A stretch of 64,000 nt of DNA from Amphibiibacter pelophylacis (GCF_037688875.1 NZ_JAWDIE010000004.1:62001-126000); one strand, 5' to 3'. Positions 27,829-37,422 are shown, counted from the stretch's first letter. Made by a program: numbers and translations. Notes: generated by a model from the sequence alone, not told the origin.

Positions 27829-28539
27829 TCAAGCCCCCACCGCCAACCCCCTCTGCACCGCAGGACGCTGCACGAACTGGGCGAGCACGCGGGCGGTTTC
27901 AGGGAAATCGGACCAGCCGACCTGGTCGCCGACGCCGTAGCGCTCGATCAGGTTGCGCACCCAGGGCAGGATGGCCATGTCGGCGATGGTGTAGTCGTCA
28001 CCCATGATCCAGCGGCGGCCGGTCAGGCGCTGCTCCAGCACGCCCAGCAGGCGGCGGCTTTCGGCCAGGTAGCGGTCGCGGGGACGCTTGTCTTCAAAAT
28101 CGCGGCCGCCGAACAGCACGAAAAAGCCCACCTGGCCAAACATGGGGCCGACGCCGCCCATCTGGAACATCAGCCACTGCAGGGCTTCGTAGCGCCGGGC
28201 CGGGTCTTTGGGCAGAAACTGCCCGGTTTTCTCGGCCAGATAAACCAGCATGGCGCCTGATTCAAACAGCGCCAGCGGCTGGCCCCCCGGGCCGTCCGGG
28301 TCGATCAGCGCGGGAATCTTGTTGTTGAGGAATGTGCCGACAAATTCGGGCGAGAGCTGATCATTGCTGCCGAAATCGATGCGGTGGGCTTCGTAAGGCA
28401 GGCCCATTTCCTCCAGCGCGATGGATACCTTGACGCCATTGGGCGTCGCCAGGGTATAGAGCTGCAGCCGGTCCGGATACTGCGGCGGCCATTTGTGCGT
28501 GACGGAAAAGGCGGAAAGAAGAGATTGATTCGGGCTCAT
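27829..28539 (-). CDS. Glutathione S-transferase family protein
   Basis: A 236-residue cytosolic GST of the YfcG/YghU type. The thioredoxin-like N-terminal domain reads LYTLATPNGVKVSIALEEMG near residue 28, with NNKIPALIDPDG and ALFESGAMLVYLAE for glutathione binding. The helical C-terminal domain has DYTIADMAILPWVR. The ATG at 28539 was chosen over an upstream in-frame ATG because the extension is not family-like. Such enzymes often act as disulfide-bond reductases. Confidence 0.9.
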   Translation of the reverse strand: MSPNQSLLSAFSVTHKWPPQYPDRLQLYTLATPNGVKVSIALEEMGLPYEAHRIDFGSNDQLSPEFVGTFLNNKIPALIDPDGPGGQPLALFESGAMLVYLAEKTGQFLPKDPARRYEALQWLMFQMGGVGPMFGQVGFFVLFGGRDFEDKRPRDRYLAESRRLLGVLEQRLTGRRWIMGDDYTIADMAILPWVRNLIERYGVGDQVGWSDFPETARVLAQFVQRPAVQRGLAVGA

Positions 28540-28584
28540 GCGGGGATTCGGTCTGTCGGTATTGCAGGGTTTCAAAAAAAGCGC

Positions 28585-31500
28585 TCAGGCGGGCTGGGCG
28601 ATGGGTTCGGGCCGCCCGGTCAGGAAGCCCTGGGCAAAATCACAGCCCAGGCGTTTGAGCAGCGCCAGCTGCTCCTGGGTCTCCACGCCTTCGGCCACCA
28701 CTTTCAGGCCCAGCTCGCGGGCCATGGCGATGATGGCGGCCACCAGCGTCTGGTCGGGCTGCTCGCTGTCGATCTGCTGGATGAAGCTGCTGTCGATTTT
28801 CAGGATATTGATCGGCAGCAGGCGCAGTTGCGCCAGGCTGGAATAGCCCGTGCCGAAATCATCCAGCGCGATATTGACTTTCATGCGGCGCAGCCGCGTC
28901 AGCGTCTGTTTGACCAGCTCGGTGTCTTCCAGCAGCATGGATTCGGTGATTTCCAGCGTCAGATACCCTTGCGGAATATCATAGGTTTCCAGCAGCGATT
29001 CGACATACTCGGCCAGGCCCGGCTGGCGGATCTGCACGGGCGAGAGGTTGACGCTCACGCCCGCCATGGCCCCCGGCGCACCGGGGCGGCCGTCGCGGCT
29101 GCGACGGAACTGCTCGCAGGCCTGCTGCAGCACCCATTTGCCCAGGCTGTGGATCAGGCCGATGTCCTCGGCCACCGGGATAAACCGTGCCGGTTCAACC
29201 GCCCCGATGAAGCGGTGGTGCCAGCGCAGCAGCGCCTCCATGCGCGGCGGCTGGTCGCCCTGCAGGTCGATGATGGGCTGGTAGTAGACCTCGAAATCGG
29301 CAAAACCCGCGTCCTGGCGCAGGCCGGTTTCCAGCGTCAGGCGCTCGCTGGACTGCGATTCCAGGCTTTCCTCGTAGAAACTGAACTGGCTGCGGCCCAG
29401 GCTCTTGGCGTTGTACATGGCGCTGTCGGCGCGGCGGATCAGCGTGGCCTCGTCGCTGGCGTGCTCGGGGAAAAGCGCCACGCCGATGCTGGCGCTGGTG
29501 TAAATCACCTGATGATCGAGCTCGACCGGGCGCGACAGCACCTGCAGCAGCTTCTGGCAGACGTGGCGCACGTCGTCGGCGGTCTCGACGCCTTCGAGCA
29601 GGATGGTGAACTCGTCGCCGCCCAGCCGCGCAACCAGATCGGTGTCGCGCAGCTCGGCGCAGATGCGTCGCGCCAGGTGGCAGAGCATCTCGTCGCCGAT
29701 GTGGTGGCCCAGCGTGTCGTTGATGGTCTTGAAGCGGTCCAGATCAATGAACAGCAGCGCCATCGTCGCCGAATTGCGCCGCGCCCGGCGCATGGCGCTG
29801 GTCAGGTATTCGCCAAACAGCCGGCGGTTGGGCAGCCCGGTCAGGCCGTCGTAATAGGCCATTTTGGAGAGGTGGGTCTGCGTCTCCTTGAGGCGACTGA
29901 TGTCGCTGGCCAGCGCCACCCAGTGCAGCAGCTCGCCCGATTCGTCCATCACGGCGGAAATGCCCGTCCACATCGGCAGCACGCGGCCGCTGGCGGTTAG
30001 GACCGACAGCTCGCCGCGCCAGTTGCGCTCCTTGATGGCGCTGCTGATCACGCGGCGGGTGATCTGGCGGCTGAACTGCGGCTCCAGCAGCGCCATGACC
30101 ATCTTGCCCGTGAGCGCACCGCTGGCGTAGCCCAGCAGGCGCTCGGCCGGCAGGTTGGCCATCAGGACCTCGCCCGTGCCAGAGAACACCAGAATGGCGT
30201 CGTTGGAATTGTCAAACACCGTGGACGCCAGGCGCAGGCGGTCATTCAGGCGGCGCTGCTCGGTCATGTCCACGTGCAGCACGACGACGCCGCCGTGCTC
30301 GCGGTGCATGGGCGACATGCGCACCATCATCCAGCGCGTCTGGCCGCCCATGTGCACGGCGCAGTCCTGCTGGACGACCTCGCCCGCCCCGGCGCGGGCC
30401 AGCGCTGCGAGCAGATCCTGTCCGGGCGGGCCTTCGGCAGCGAGCTGGTAGACATCGCCAATGCCGTGGCCCTGGGGCGGCCTGTCCTTGATTGTGTCCG
30501 TGCCCGCACTGCGGTCCAGCTGCGCGACAAAGCGGGTCCAGGCCTCGTTGAAATGGGTGATGAACCCGTCGCGGCTAACCACCACCACCGGATCCACCAG
30601 CGCGTCCAGCGTGTTCTGGAACATCAGCGCCTGGCTGCGCAGGCTGCGCTCGGCCGATTTCATGCCCGAAATATCGGTCAGCTGCGTGACGGTGGCGAAA
30701 ATTTCATCGCTTTCGCCGCGCACCGGGTAGCGCGCCGCCAGATACTCGCCGCGCGCACCGGGCAACTGCAGCACCTCTTCACGCTCGATGGCCTGGCCGC
30801 TTTCCAGCATGTCCAGCTCCGGGTCGCGCAGCGCGCGCGCCAGCGTCATGGGCAGCAGCTCGAAATCGGTGCGGCCCAGCGATTTCTGGTCGTCGGTCGG
30901 CAGGTTCAGGGCCTCGAGGTAGCGCCGGTTGGCATAAAGCAGCCGCCCCTGCTGGTCCTTGACGGCAATCAGGTTGGTCGAGCTGTTGATGACCTCGTGA
31001 AGCTGCGCGCGTGCCAGGCGCAGCTTGGCCTCGGTGTCGATCACCAGCGTCTGGTCGATCAGCGTCAGCACCGCGCCGCGGATCGTGCCCGCTGGCGCGC
31101 CCTCAACGTAGGGCGTGATGCGCATGATGTAGTGGCGCTCGCCGCGCGTGCACACCGATTCGTGCAGCGCGGCGTTTTCCATCGCCCACTGCAGCTTGAC
31201 CATCAGGTCCGGCCAGGTGCTGAGCAGCGAGGTGTGCTCGATGGCGATGCGGCGCACTTCGCCCAGGCCAAACATCTGGCGGGCGATCTGGTTCCAGCGC
31301 ATCAGCTGGTGCTGGGTGTCCAGCACGATCACCGGGAAGTCGATGCTGGCCAGGACGTTGCCCAGCTCCTGGTTGAGCTCGCCCAGCTCGTGGGTCTTGA
31401 CCGACAGCTCCTCGTTGACCGTGGTCAGCTCTTCGTTGCTGGACTGCAGCTCCTCGTTGCTGGCCTCGAGTTCCTCGTTGCTGGCCTGCATTTCCTCGTT

Positions 31501-33555
31501 GGCGGCCTGCATTTCCTCGTTGACAGCCTGCAGCTCTTCGTTCGAGGTCTCCAGTTCTTCGACCACCGTCTGCAGGCTTTCCTGCGCGGCGGCGAGATCG
31601 TCCTCCAGGCGGCGCACCGTGGATTCGTCCACCACGGACACCACCGCGCTCGCATCCGGCGCGGGCGCCTCGGCGGGCGGCGCGGTGTCGGGCGCCGCAA
31701 CGGTTTCCAGGCAGACCAGCAGCGTCATCGGGTCTTTGGTGACCACGTGCACGGCCAGGCGCACCAGCGCCACCGAGCCATCCTGCAGCTGCACGCGGCG
31801 CGGCGGGCTGCGGCGCAGGTCGGGGTCGGATTCGATCTGGCGCAGCAGGCGCTGCAGCTCCAGCCGCAACTCACGCGGCAGCATGCCCAGCAGGTTGAGC
31901 GAGGCCTTGCCGCTGGACAGCGTCAGGAAGCGGCCGACATCGCCTTGCAGGCGCAGCACATCCATGCTGCGCGACACCAGGATGCTGGGGGGCGCATACA
32001 GGCGGTTGAGCGTCTCCCCCACCTGGGCCTCGATGGACTGCGGGCGGGGCGTCTGCGCCAGCCGGACAATGGAGCTGACCAGGTTGTTGCCAACTTCCGG
32101 CGTGGCCGGATCGCCCACGCGGCTGACCTTGCGGAACAGCTTGGCCTTTTTCTGCGCCACATCAAACAATGCCCCCTGGCGCGCGATGCTTTCCGATTTG
32201 CCCAGCAGCAGCAGGCCGCCCGGCATGAGCGAGAGGTGAAACAGCTTGAGCACCTTCTCCTGCAGCTCGGCGTTGAAGTAAATCAGCAGGTTGCGGCAGC
32301 TGACCAGGTCCAGCCGCATGAAAGGCGGATCCTGCACCACGTCCTGGCGGGCGAAAACCACCATGTCGCGGATCTGCTTGCGCACCTGCAGGCTGTCGCC
32401 CTGGCGGATGAAATAGCGGTGCAGCAGCTCGGCCGGGATGGTCTTGGCGGACGAGACCGGATAGATGCCCCGGCGCGCCACTTCCAGGGCGCTCTGGTCG
32501 ATGTCGGTGGCAAAAATGCGCGCGCCGATGTCCGACAGGCGCTGCCCGAAGGCCTCGCACAGCAGGATGGCGATGGTGTAGACCTCCTCGCCCGTGGCGC
32601 AGCCGGGCACCCAGATGCGCAACTCCTCGCCAGCCGGGCGCGTGCCCACCCAGGTGGCGAACTCGTGCGCCAGCGCCTCGAAGACGTCGGGGTCGCGAAA
32701 GAACGAGGTCACCGAGATCAGCAGATCCTGGCACAGCAGATCCAGCTCGTCGGGGTGGCCTTCGATGTACTCCAGATAGGCCTCCAGCGAAGCGCAGCGC
32801 GTGGCCGCCAGCCGCCGCTCGATGCGGCGCAGCAGCGTGTTTTCCTTGTAATGCTGGAAATCGACCCGCGTCTTGCGTTTGACCAGCGTCAGCAGCGTCT
32901 TGAGGTTGGCAGGCGGCATCACCGCCATGCGCGCCACCGACTGTTCGCCGCTGAGCACCAGCTGGCTGACTTCGCGGGCAATGTCCTCGGGCGGCAGGAT
33001 GCGCGACACGCAGCCCGCGTCGATCGCCGCCGTGGGCATACCGGGGTATTTGGCCGTGTCGGGCTGCTGCGCAAACGTCATCCCACCCGAGGCCTTGATC
33101 GCCAGCATGCCGGTCGTGCCGTCCGAGCCCGTGCCCGACAGGATGACGCCGATGGCGTTCTCGCCATAGGCTTCAGCCAGGCTGGCGAACAGCACGTTGA
33201 CCGAGGGCTTGGGCACGACGTGGGCGTCGGGCTCCTGCAGCAGCAGGCGGTCGCCGCCCACGGTGACGTTGCGGTTGGCCGGGGTGACGTAAATGATGCC
33301 GGGCTGCAGCGGCTCCTGATGGACGATCTCGCGCACCAGCAGCGAGGTCTTGCGGCCCAGCAGCTGCGCCAGCATGCTCTGGTGCGTGGGCGACAGGTGC
33401 TGCACCACCACCAGGCTGGCCGGAAAATGCGGCGGCAGCGCGCTGATCAGCTGGGTCAGGGCTTCGAGCCCGCCCGCCGAAGAGCCCACGCCGATCACTG
33501 CCGGATAAGTCTGCACCACCGCAGGGGCGGCCGACGGCCGGGATTTCGAACTCAA
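28585..33555 (-). CDS. CheB-CheR-PAS-GGDEF-EAL multidomain signalling protein
   Basis: A 1656-residue protein. In order: CheB methylesterase without receiver (about 14-200; Ser in IGVGSSAGGLEAL, His in VVQHLSPTH, Asp in GTGSDGTTGM), CheR methyltransferase (about 210-475; WVPGCATGEEVYTIAILL), a coiled coil of seven-residue NEEL/NEEM repeats (about 645-730), several PAS domains, then GGDEF (LGGDEFTILLEG near 1311) and EAL (MEALLRW near 1438, DDFGTGYSSL). RxxD sits five residues before GGDEF, an intact inhibitory I-site. Start: TTG at 33555 preceded by AGGAG at good spacing; an ATG 69 bp upstream lacks one. Confidence 0.9.
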   Translation of the reverse strand: MSSKSRPSAAPAVVQTYPAVIGVGSSAGGLEALTQLISALPPHFPASLVVVQHLSPTHQSMLAQLLGRKTSLLVREIVHQEPLQPGIIYVTPANRNVTVGGDRLLLQEPDAHVVPKPSVNVLFASLAEAYGENAIGVILSGTGSDGTTGMLAIKASGGMTFAQQPDTAKYPGMPTAAIDAGCVSRILPPEDIAREVSQLVLSGEQSVARMAVMPPANLKTLLTLVKRKTRVDFQHYKENTLLRRIERRLAATRCASLEAYLEYIEGHPDELDLLCQDLLISVTSFFRDPDVFEALAHEFATWVGTRPAGEELRIWVPGCATGEEVYTIAILLCEAFGQRLSDIGARIFATDIDQSALEVARRGIYPVSSAKTIPAELLHRYFIRQGDSLQVRKQIRDMVVFARQDVVQDPPFMRLDLVSCRNLLIYFNAELQEKVLKLFHLSLMPGGLLLLGKSESIARQGALFDVAQKKAKLFRKVSRVGDPATPEVGNNLVSSIVRLAQTPRPQSIEAQVGETLNRLYAPPSILVSRSMDVLRLQGDVGRFLTLSSGKASLNLLGMLPRELRLELQRLLRQIESDPDLRRSPPRRVQLQDGSVALVRLAVHVVTKDPMTLLVCLETVAAPDTAPPAEAPAPDASAVVSVVDESTVRRLEDDLAAAQESLQTVVEELETSNEELQAVNEEMQAANEEMQASNEELEASNEELQSSNEELTTVNEELSVKTHELGELNQELGNVLASIDFPVIVLDTQHQLMRWNQIARQMFGLGEVRRIAIEHTSLLSTWPDLMVKLQWAMENAALHESVCTRGERHYIMRITPYVEGAPAGTIRGAVLTLIDQTLVIDTEAKLRLARAQLHEVINSSTNLIAVKDQQGRLLYANRRYLEALNLPTDDQKSLGRTDFELLPMTLARALRDPELDMLESGQAIEREEVLQLPGARGEYLAARYPVRGESDEIFATVTQLTDISGMKSAERSLRSQALMFQNTLDALVDPVVVVSRDGFITHFNEAWTRFVAQLDRSAGTDTIKDRPPQGHGIGDVYQLAAEGPPGQDLLAALARAGAGEVVQQDCAVHMGGQTRWMMVRMSPMHREHGGVVVLHVDMTEQRRLNDRLRLASTVFDNSNDAILVFSGTGEVLMANLPAERLLGYASGALTGKMVMALLEPQFSRQITRRVISSAIKERNWRGELSVLTASGRVLPMWTGISAVMDESGELLHWVALASDISRLKETQTHLSKMAYYDGLTGLPNRRLFGEYLTSAMRRARRNSATMALLFIDLDRFKTINDTLGHHIGDEMLCHLARRICAELRDTDLVARLGGDEFTILLEGVETADDVRHVCQKLLQVLSRPVELDHQVIYTSASIGVALFPEHASDEATLIRRADSAMYNAKSLGRSQFSFYEESLESQSSERLTLETGLRQDAGFADFEVYYQPIIDLQGDQPPRMEALLRWHHRFIGAVEPARFIPVAEDIGLIHSLGKWVLQQACEQFRRSRDGRPGAPGAMAGVSVNLSPVQIRQPGLAEYVESLLETYDIPQGYLTLEITESMLLEDTELVKQTLTRLRRMKVNIALDDFGTGYSSLAQLRLLPINILKIDSSFIQQIDSEQPDQTLVAAIIAMARELGLKVVAEGVETQEQLALLKRLGCDFAQGFLTGRPEPIAQPA

Positions 33556-33651
33556 GATGCTTCTCCTGTGCCCCGGGGGACGTCGTGGAGACTGAAAAGT
33601 CAATCGGCGCCAGCCCGGATCCACGTCTCCAGACTGGGTACAGCCGCTATA

Positions 33652-33672
33652 CGTCTGGCATTAAGCCAGACG
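33652..33672. repeat. Perfect inverted repeat in the region between the CheB/CheR/GGDEF/EAL gene and rpsO
   Basis: CGTCTGGC-attaa-GCCAGACG forms an 8-bp perfect stem without a following T-run. It lies in the 356-bp divergent gap (33556-33911), which otherwise holds the presumed rpsO promoter and leader and no gene that I can support. Confidence 0.45.
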
Positions 33673-33760
33673 ACGCTGTGTTATTGCTGACCATTTTAGC
33701 GAATGAAGTGCCGCCCGCCCTGCTGCGACATTTGCTCTCCCCACAGGGCGCGCTCTGATC

Positions 33761-33766
33761 TATAAT
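33761..33766 (+). promoter_or_regulatory. Probable -10 element of the rpsO promoter
   Basis: A perfect TATAAT lies 145 bp upstream of the rpsO start. No good -35 is seen at normal spacing. The resulting leader of about 140 nt would be long enough for the S15 autoregulatory structure known in other bacteria, but I did not model a fold. Confidence 0.45.
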
Positions 33767-33911
33767 GCGCGTTTTGGCGAAGTGCAAGCGACGCCGGAAA
33801 ACCCGCACGGCGCCCCTCTTTCAGGGCGACCGCAAGTCCAACGCCCGGCTGGCGCGCAGCGATTTCACCGACGTGCTGTCCAGTTTCACCGGGTTACACC
33901 GAAAGTCAAGA

Positions 33912-34181
33912 ATGTCCTTTACCCCCGAAACCATTGCCGCCATCGTCAAAGAACACGGCCGCGCCGCCAACGACACCGGTTCGACCGAAGTCCAGGTTGC
34001 CCTGCTGACCGCGCGCATCAACTACCTGACGCCCCACTTCAAGCAGCACCTGAAAGACCACCACGGCCGCCGCGGCCTGCTGAAAATGGTCAACTCGCGC
34101 AAGAGCCTGCTGGCTTACCTCAAGCGCACCGACGCTGACCGCTACACCGCGCTGATCCAGAAACTGGGCCTGCGCAAGTAA
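33912..34181 (+). CDS. rpsO: 30S ribosomal protein S15
   Basis: An 89-residue small-subunit protein that binds 16S rRNA. The family pattern is clear: TGSTEVQVALLTARINYLT, LKDHHGRRGLLKMV and RKSLLAYLKRTDADRY. An upstream in-frame extension from 33765 is rejected because S15 starts at this ATG across bacteria. It is followed by a terminator hairpin and then pnp, the standard order. Confidence 0.98.
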   Translation: MSFTPETIAAIVKEHGRAANDTGSTEVQVALLTARINYLTPHFKQHLKDHHGRRGLLKMVNSRKSLLAYLKRTDADRYTALIQKLGLRK

Positions 34182-34245
34182 GTGTCCCCGCAGCGGCCCC
34201 TGCCCCGCCACGCAGCGCTGCTGCGCCGGGTGGGTCCGCTCCCCG

Positions 34246-34280
34246 AGCCTGCCACCCCTGCGGTGACCAGGCTTTTTTTT
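34246..34280 (+). terminator. Terminator/attenuator between rpsO and pnp
   Basis: AGCCTG and CAGGCT enclose an inner CACC/GGTG pairing and are followed by eight T residues. Partial read-through into pnp is typical of this gene pair in other bacteria. Confidence 0.75.
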
Positions 34281-34325
34281 CGCATCCAACGTCCCGACCG
34301 CCTCCCGCATGGGTACCCCCCGTGT

Positions 34326-34368
34326 CATTCCGGCAGATTCCTGGCTGCGCGCCAATCTGCCGCAATGG
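34326..34368. repeat. REP-like imperfect palindrome upstream of pnp
   Basis: CATTCCGGCAGATT pairs with AATCTGCCGCAATG around a short loop, with one mismatched position in the 14-bp stem; the inner nine pairs are perfect. It lies 54 bp before the pnp start. It could be a dispersed extragenic palindrome or a processing hairpin for pnp mRNA. Confidence 0.5.
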
Positions 34369-34421
34369 CATAGGCTCACGCGCAGCCTAGGGACACCCCC
34401 ACTGATTGCAAGGAAACCGCT

Positions 34422-36602
34422 ATGAGCATATTTAACAAAATCACCAAAACCTTCGAATGGGGCGGCCGCAGCGTCACCCTGGAAACCGGCGAAATCGCCC
34501 GCCAGGCCTCCGGCGCCGTGCTGGCCTCCTGCGATGACACCGTCGTGCTGGCCACCGTGGTCGGTGCCAAATCGGCCAAGCCCGGGCAGGATTTCTTCCC
34601 GCTCACGGTCGATTACATCGAGAAAACCTACGCCGCGGGCAAGATTCCCGGCAGCTTCTTCAAGCGCGAAGGCCGCCCCAGCGAGCTGGAAATCCTGACC
34701 AGCCGCCTGATCGACCGCCCCATCCGCCCGCTGTTCCCCGAAGGCTTCCTGAACGAAGTCCAGGTCGTGGTGCACGTGCTGTCGCTCAACCCCGAAGTGT
34801 CGGCGGACATCCTGTCGCTGATCGCCACCAGCGCCGCGCTGGCCGTGTCCGGCCTGCCCTTCAACGGCCCGATCGGCGCTGCGCGCGTCGGCTACATCGG
34901 TGGCCAGTACGTGCTCAACCCCGGCCCGACCGACCTGGCCCGCTCTGACCTGGACCTGGTCGTCGCCGGCACCGAAGCGGCCGTGCTGATGGTCGAATCC
35001 GAAGCCAAACAGCTCAGCGAAGAAACCATGCTGGGCGCCGTGGTCTACGGCCACCAGCAGGGCAACATCGCCATCAACGCCATCCACGAGCTGGTGCGCG
35101 AAGCGGGCAAGCCGCTGTGGACCGAATCCGGCCTGTGGGCCCCGGAAGCCCGCGACGAAGCGCTGATCGCCAGCGTCAAGGCCGTGGCCGAAACGCCGCT
35201 GCGCGCCGCCTACCAGATCCGCAGCAAGCAGGCCCGCACCCAGGCGTGCCGCACCGCTTACGCTGACATCCGGGCGCAACTGGCGGCCAACGGCACCGAC
35301 ATCGATTCCAGCAAGCTCGACAGCCTGCTGTTTGACATCGAAGCCGCCATCGTGCGCGGCCAGATCCTGTCGGGCGAGCCGCGCATTGACGGCCGCGACA
35401 CGCGCACCGTGCGTCCCATCGAGATCCGTTCGGGCGTGCTGCCGCGCGTGCACGGCTCGGCGCTGTTCACCCGGGGCGAAACCCAGGCGCTGGTCGCCAC
35501 CACGCTGGGCACCGAGCGCGATTCGCAGACCATCGACGCGCTGGCCGGCGAGTTCCACGACCGCTTCATGCTGCACTACAACATGCCTCCGTTCGCCACC
35601 GGCGAAACCGGCCGTGTCGGCAGCCCCAAGCGCCGCGAAATCGGCCACGGCCGTCTGGCCAAGCGCGCACTGATGGCCGTGCTGCCCAGCAAGGAAGAGT
35701 TTCCTTACTCGCTGCGCGTGGTCTCCGAGATCACCGAATCCAACGGCTCGTCCAGCATGGCCTCGGTCTGCGGCGGCTGCCTCTCGCTGATGGACGCGGG
35801 CGTGCCGCTGAAGGCGCACGTCGCCGGGATCGCCATGGGCCTGATCAAGGACGGCAACAAGTTCGCCGTGCTGACCGACATCCTGGGCGATGAAGATCAC
35901 CTGGGCGACATGGATTTCAAGGTCGCCGGTTCGCAGGACGGCATCACCGCGCTGCAGATGGACATCAAAATCCAGGGCATCACCGCCGAGATCATGCAGG
36001 TCGCCCTGGCGCAGGCCAAGGAAGCGCGCCTGCACATCCTGGGCAAGATGCAGGACGCCATGAGCGGCTCGCGCGAAGACATCTCGCAGTTCGCGCCGCG
36101 CATGTACACCATGAAAATCAACCCCGAGAAGATCCGTGACGTGATCGGCAAGGGCGGCGCCACCATCCGCGCGCTGACCGAAGAAACCGGCACGCAGATC
36201 AACATCGAGGAAGACGGCACCATCACCATCGCCTCGACCGATGGCGACATGGCCGAACTGGCCAAGAAGCGCATCACCGAGATCACCGCCGAAGCCGAAG
36301 TGGGCAAAATCTACGAAGGCCCGGTCGTCAAGGTGCTGGATTTCGGCGCCCTGATCAACATCCTGCCCGGCAAGGACGGCCTGCTGCACATCAGCCAGAT
36401 CGCCCACCAGCGCGTCGAGAAGGTCACCGACTTCGTCACCGAAGGCCAGATCGTCCGCGTGAAGGTGCTGGAAACCGACGAAAAAGGCCGCATCAAGCTG
36501 TCGATGAAGGCCCTGATCGACCGCGACGCCCCGATGCAGCCCGCTGCACCGGCCGCTCCTGTCGCGGCGGTGGCCCCGTCTGCCCCGGGCGCTGCGCAGT
36601 AA
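34422..36602 (+). CDS. pnp: Polyribonucleotide nucleotidyltransferase (PNPase)
   Basis: A 726-residue phosphorolytic 3'-5' exoribonuclease and degradosome component. Two RNase PH-like domains are present, the second with FMLHYNMPPFATGE and GHGRLAKRAL. Around residue 565 the KH domain shows IRDVIGKGGATIRALTEETG. The S1 domain has GKIYEGPVVKVLDFGALI, and the protein ends in an Ala/Pro-rich tail. Order rpsO-pnp is conserved. The pnp leader contains the palindrome noted above. Confidence 0.97.
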   Translation: MSIFNKITKTFEWGGRSVTLETGEIARQASGAVLASCDDTVVLATVVGAKSAKPGQDFFPLTVDYIEKTYAAGKIPGSFFKREGRPSELEILTSRLIDRPIRPLFPEGFLNEVQVVVHVLSLNPEVSADILSLIATSAALAVSGLPFNGPIGAARVGYIGGQYVLNPGPTDLARSDLDLVVAGTEAAVLMVESEAKQLSEETMLGAVVYGHQQGNIAINAIHELVREAGKPLWTESGLWAPEARDEALIASVKAVAETPLRAAYQIRSKQARTQACRTAYADIRAQLAANGTDIDSSKLDSLLFDIEAAIVRGQILSGEPRIDGRDTRTVRPIEIRSGVLPRVHGSALFTRGETQALVATTLGTERDSQTIDALAGEFHDRFMLHYNMPPFATGETGRVGSPKRREIGHGRLAKRALMAVLPSKEEFPYSLRVVSEITESNGSSSMASVCGGCLSLMDAGVPLKAHVAGIAMGLIKDGNKFAVLTDILGDEDHLGDMDFKVAGSQDGITALQMDIKIQGITAEIMQVALAQAKEARLHILGKMQDAMSGSREDISQFAPRMYTMKINPEKIRDVIGKGGATIRALTEETGTQINIEEDGTITIASTDGDMAELAKKRITEITAEAEVGKIYEGPVVKVLDFGALINILPGKDGLLHISQIAHQRVEKVTDFVTEGQIVRVKVLETDEKGRIKLSMKALIDRDAPMQPAAPAAPVAAVAPSAPGAAQ

Positions 36603-36621
36603 ACCCTTCGAGGACCACGAC

Positions 36622-37422
36622 ATGGCAACCGCAGCCCCCTCAACCCCTGCAGCGCCGCGCCGCAAGTGCCTGCTGGGCAACTGGAAAATGAACGCCAGCC
36701 TGGACGGCAACGCCGCCCTGCTGGCTGCCGTCGGCCAGTCGCTGGCGGGCCTGGACCAGCGCGTCCAGTGGGGCGTGGCGGTGCCTGCGCCTTATCTGGC
36801 GCAGGTGCGCGGCCTGCTGGACGGCACGCCCGGCTGGCTGGGCGCGCAGGACTGCTCGGCCCACGAGGCCGGGGCCTACACCGGCGAGACCAGCGCGGCC
36901 ATGCTGCGCGAGTTCGGCTGCCGCTTCACCCTGGTGGGGCACTCCGAGCGGCGCAGCCTGCACGGTGAGACCTCGGCCACGGTGGCCATCAAGGCGCGTC
37001 AGGCGCTGGCGCTGGGGCTGACCCCGGTCGTCTGCGTCGGCGAAACCCTGGCTGAGCGCGAAGCCGGTCAGACCTTTGACGTGGTCAAGAAGCAGCTGTC
37101 GGTGGTCATCCACGAGGTCGGCCACTGCGTGGGCGAACTCATCGTGGCTTACGAACCCGTCTGGGCCATCGGCACGGGGCTTGCGGCAACCGCCCAGCAG
37201 GCGCAGGAGGTCCACGCGGCCCTGCGCGCCCAGCTGGCTGTGGCCACACCCCGGGCGGCCCAGATGCTGCTGCTGTACGGCGGCAGCATGAAACCTTCCA
37301 ACGCCGCCGAACTGCTGTCCCAACCGGACATCGACGGCGGACTGATCGGCGGGGCGTCCCTGGTGGCGCCCGATTTCGCGGCCCTGTGCCAGGCAGCCGC
37401 CTCGGCCCTGGCGCCGCAGTGA
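36622..37422 (+). CDS. tpiA: Triose-phosphate isomerase
   Basis: A 266-residue glycolytic enzyme interconverting DHAP and GAP. Active-site residues are Asn and Lys in LLGNWKMNA near residue 21, His in LVGHSERR near 113 and Glu in AYEPVWAIGTG near 183. The phosphate loop is LYGGSMKP. A short Ala/Pro-rich N-terminal extension precedes the barrel. It follows pnp by 19 bp and precedes secG by 7 bp, so it is cotranscribed with both. Confidence 0.97.
   Translation: MATAAPSTPAAPRRKCLLGNWKMNASLDGNAALLAAVGQSLAGLDQRVQWGVAVPAPYLAQVRGLLDGTPGWLGAQDCSAHEAGAYTGETSAAMLREFGCRFTLVGHSERRSLHGETSATVAIKARQALALGLTPVVCVGETLAEREAGQTFDVVKKQLSVVIHEVGHCVGELIVAYEPVWAIGTGLAATAQQAQEVHAALRAQLAVATPRAAQMLLLYGGSMKPSNAAELLSQPDIDGGLIGGASLVAPDFAALCQAAASALAPQ

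Noticed and set aside
31420..31560. Tandem 21-bp-like repeats in the DNA
   Set aside because: They encode the seven-residue NEEL/NEEM heptads of the coiled coil in the multidomain protein, and so are a protein-level repeat and not a separate DNA element.
30274..33690. An open frame of more than 1100 codons on the plus strand
   Set aside because: It is the antisense shadow of the CheB-CheR-PAS-GGDEF-EAL gene. High GC opens such frames. It has no domain signature and a composition rich in His, Arg, Gln and Ala.
33765..33911. In-frame extension upstream of rpsO adding 49 residues
   Set aside because: S15 length and N-terminus are highly conserved and begin at the ATG at 33912. The region is the mRNA leader.
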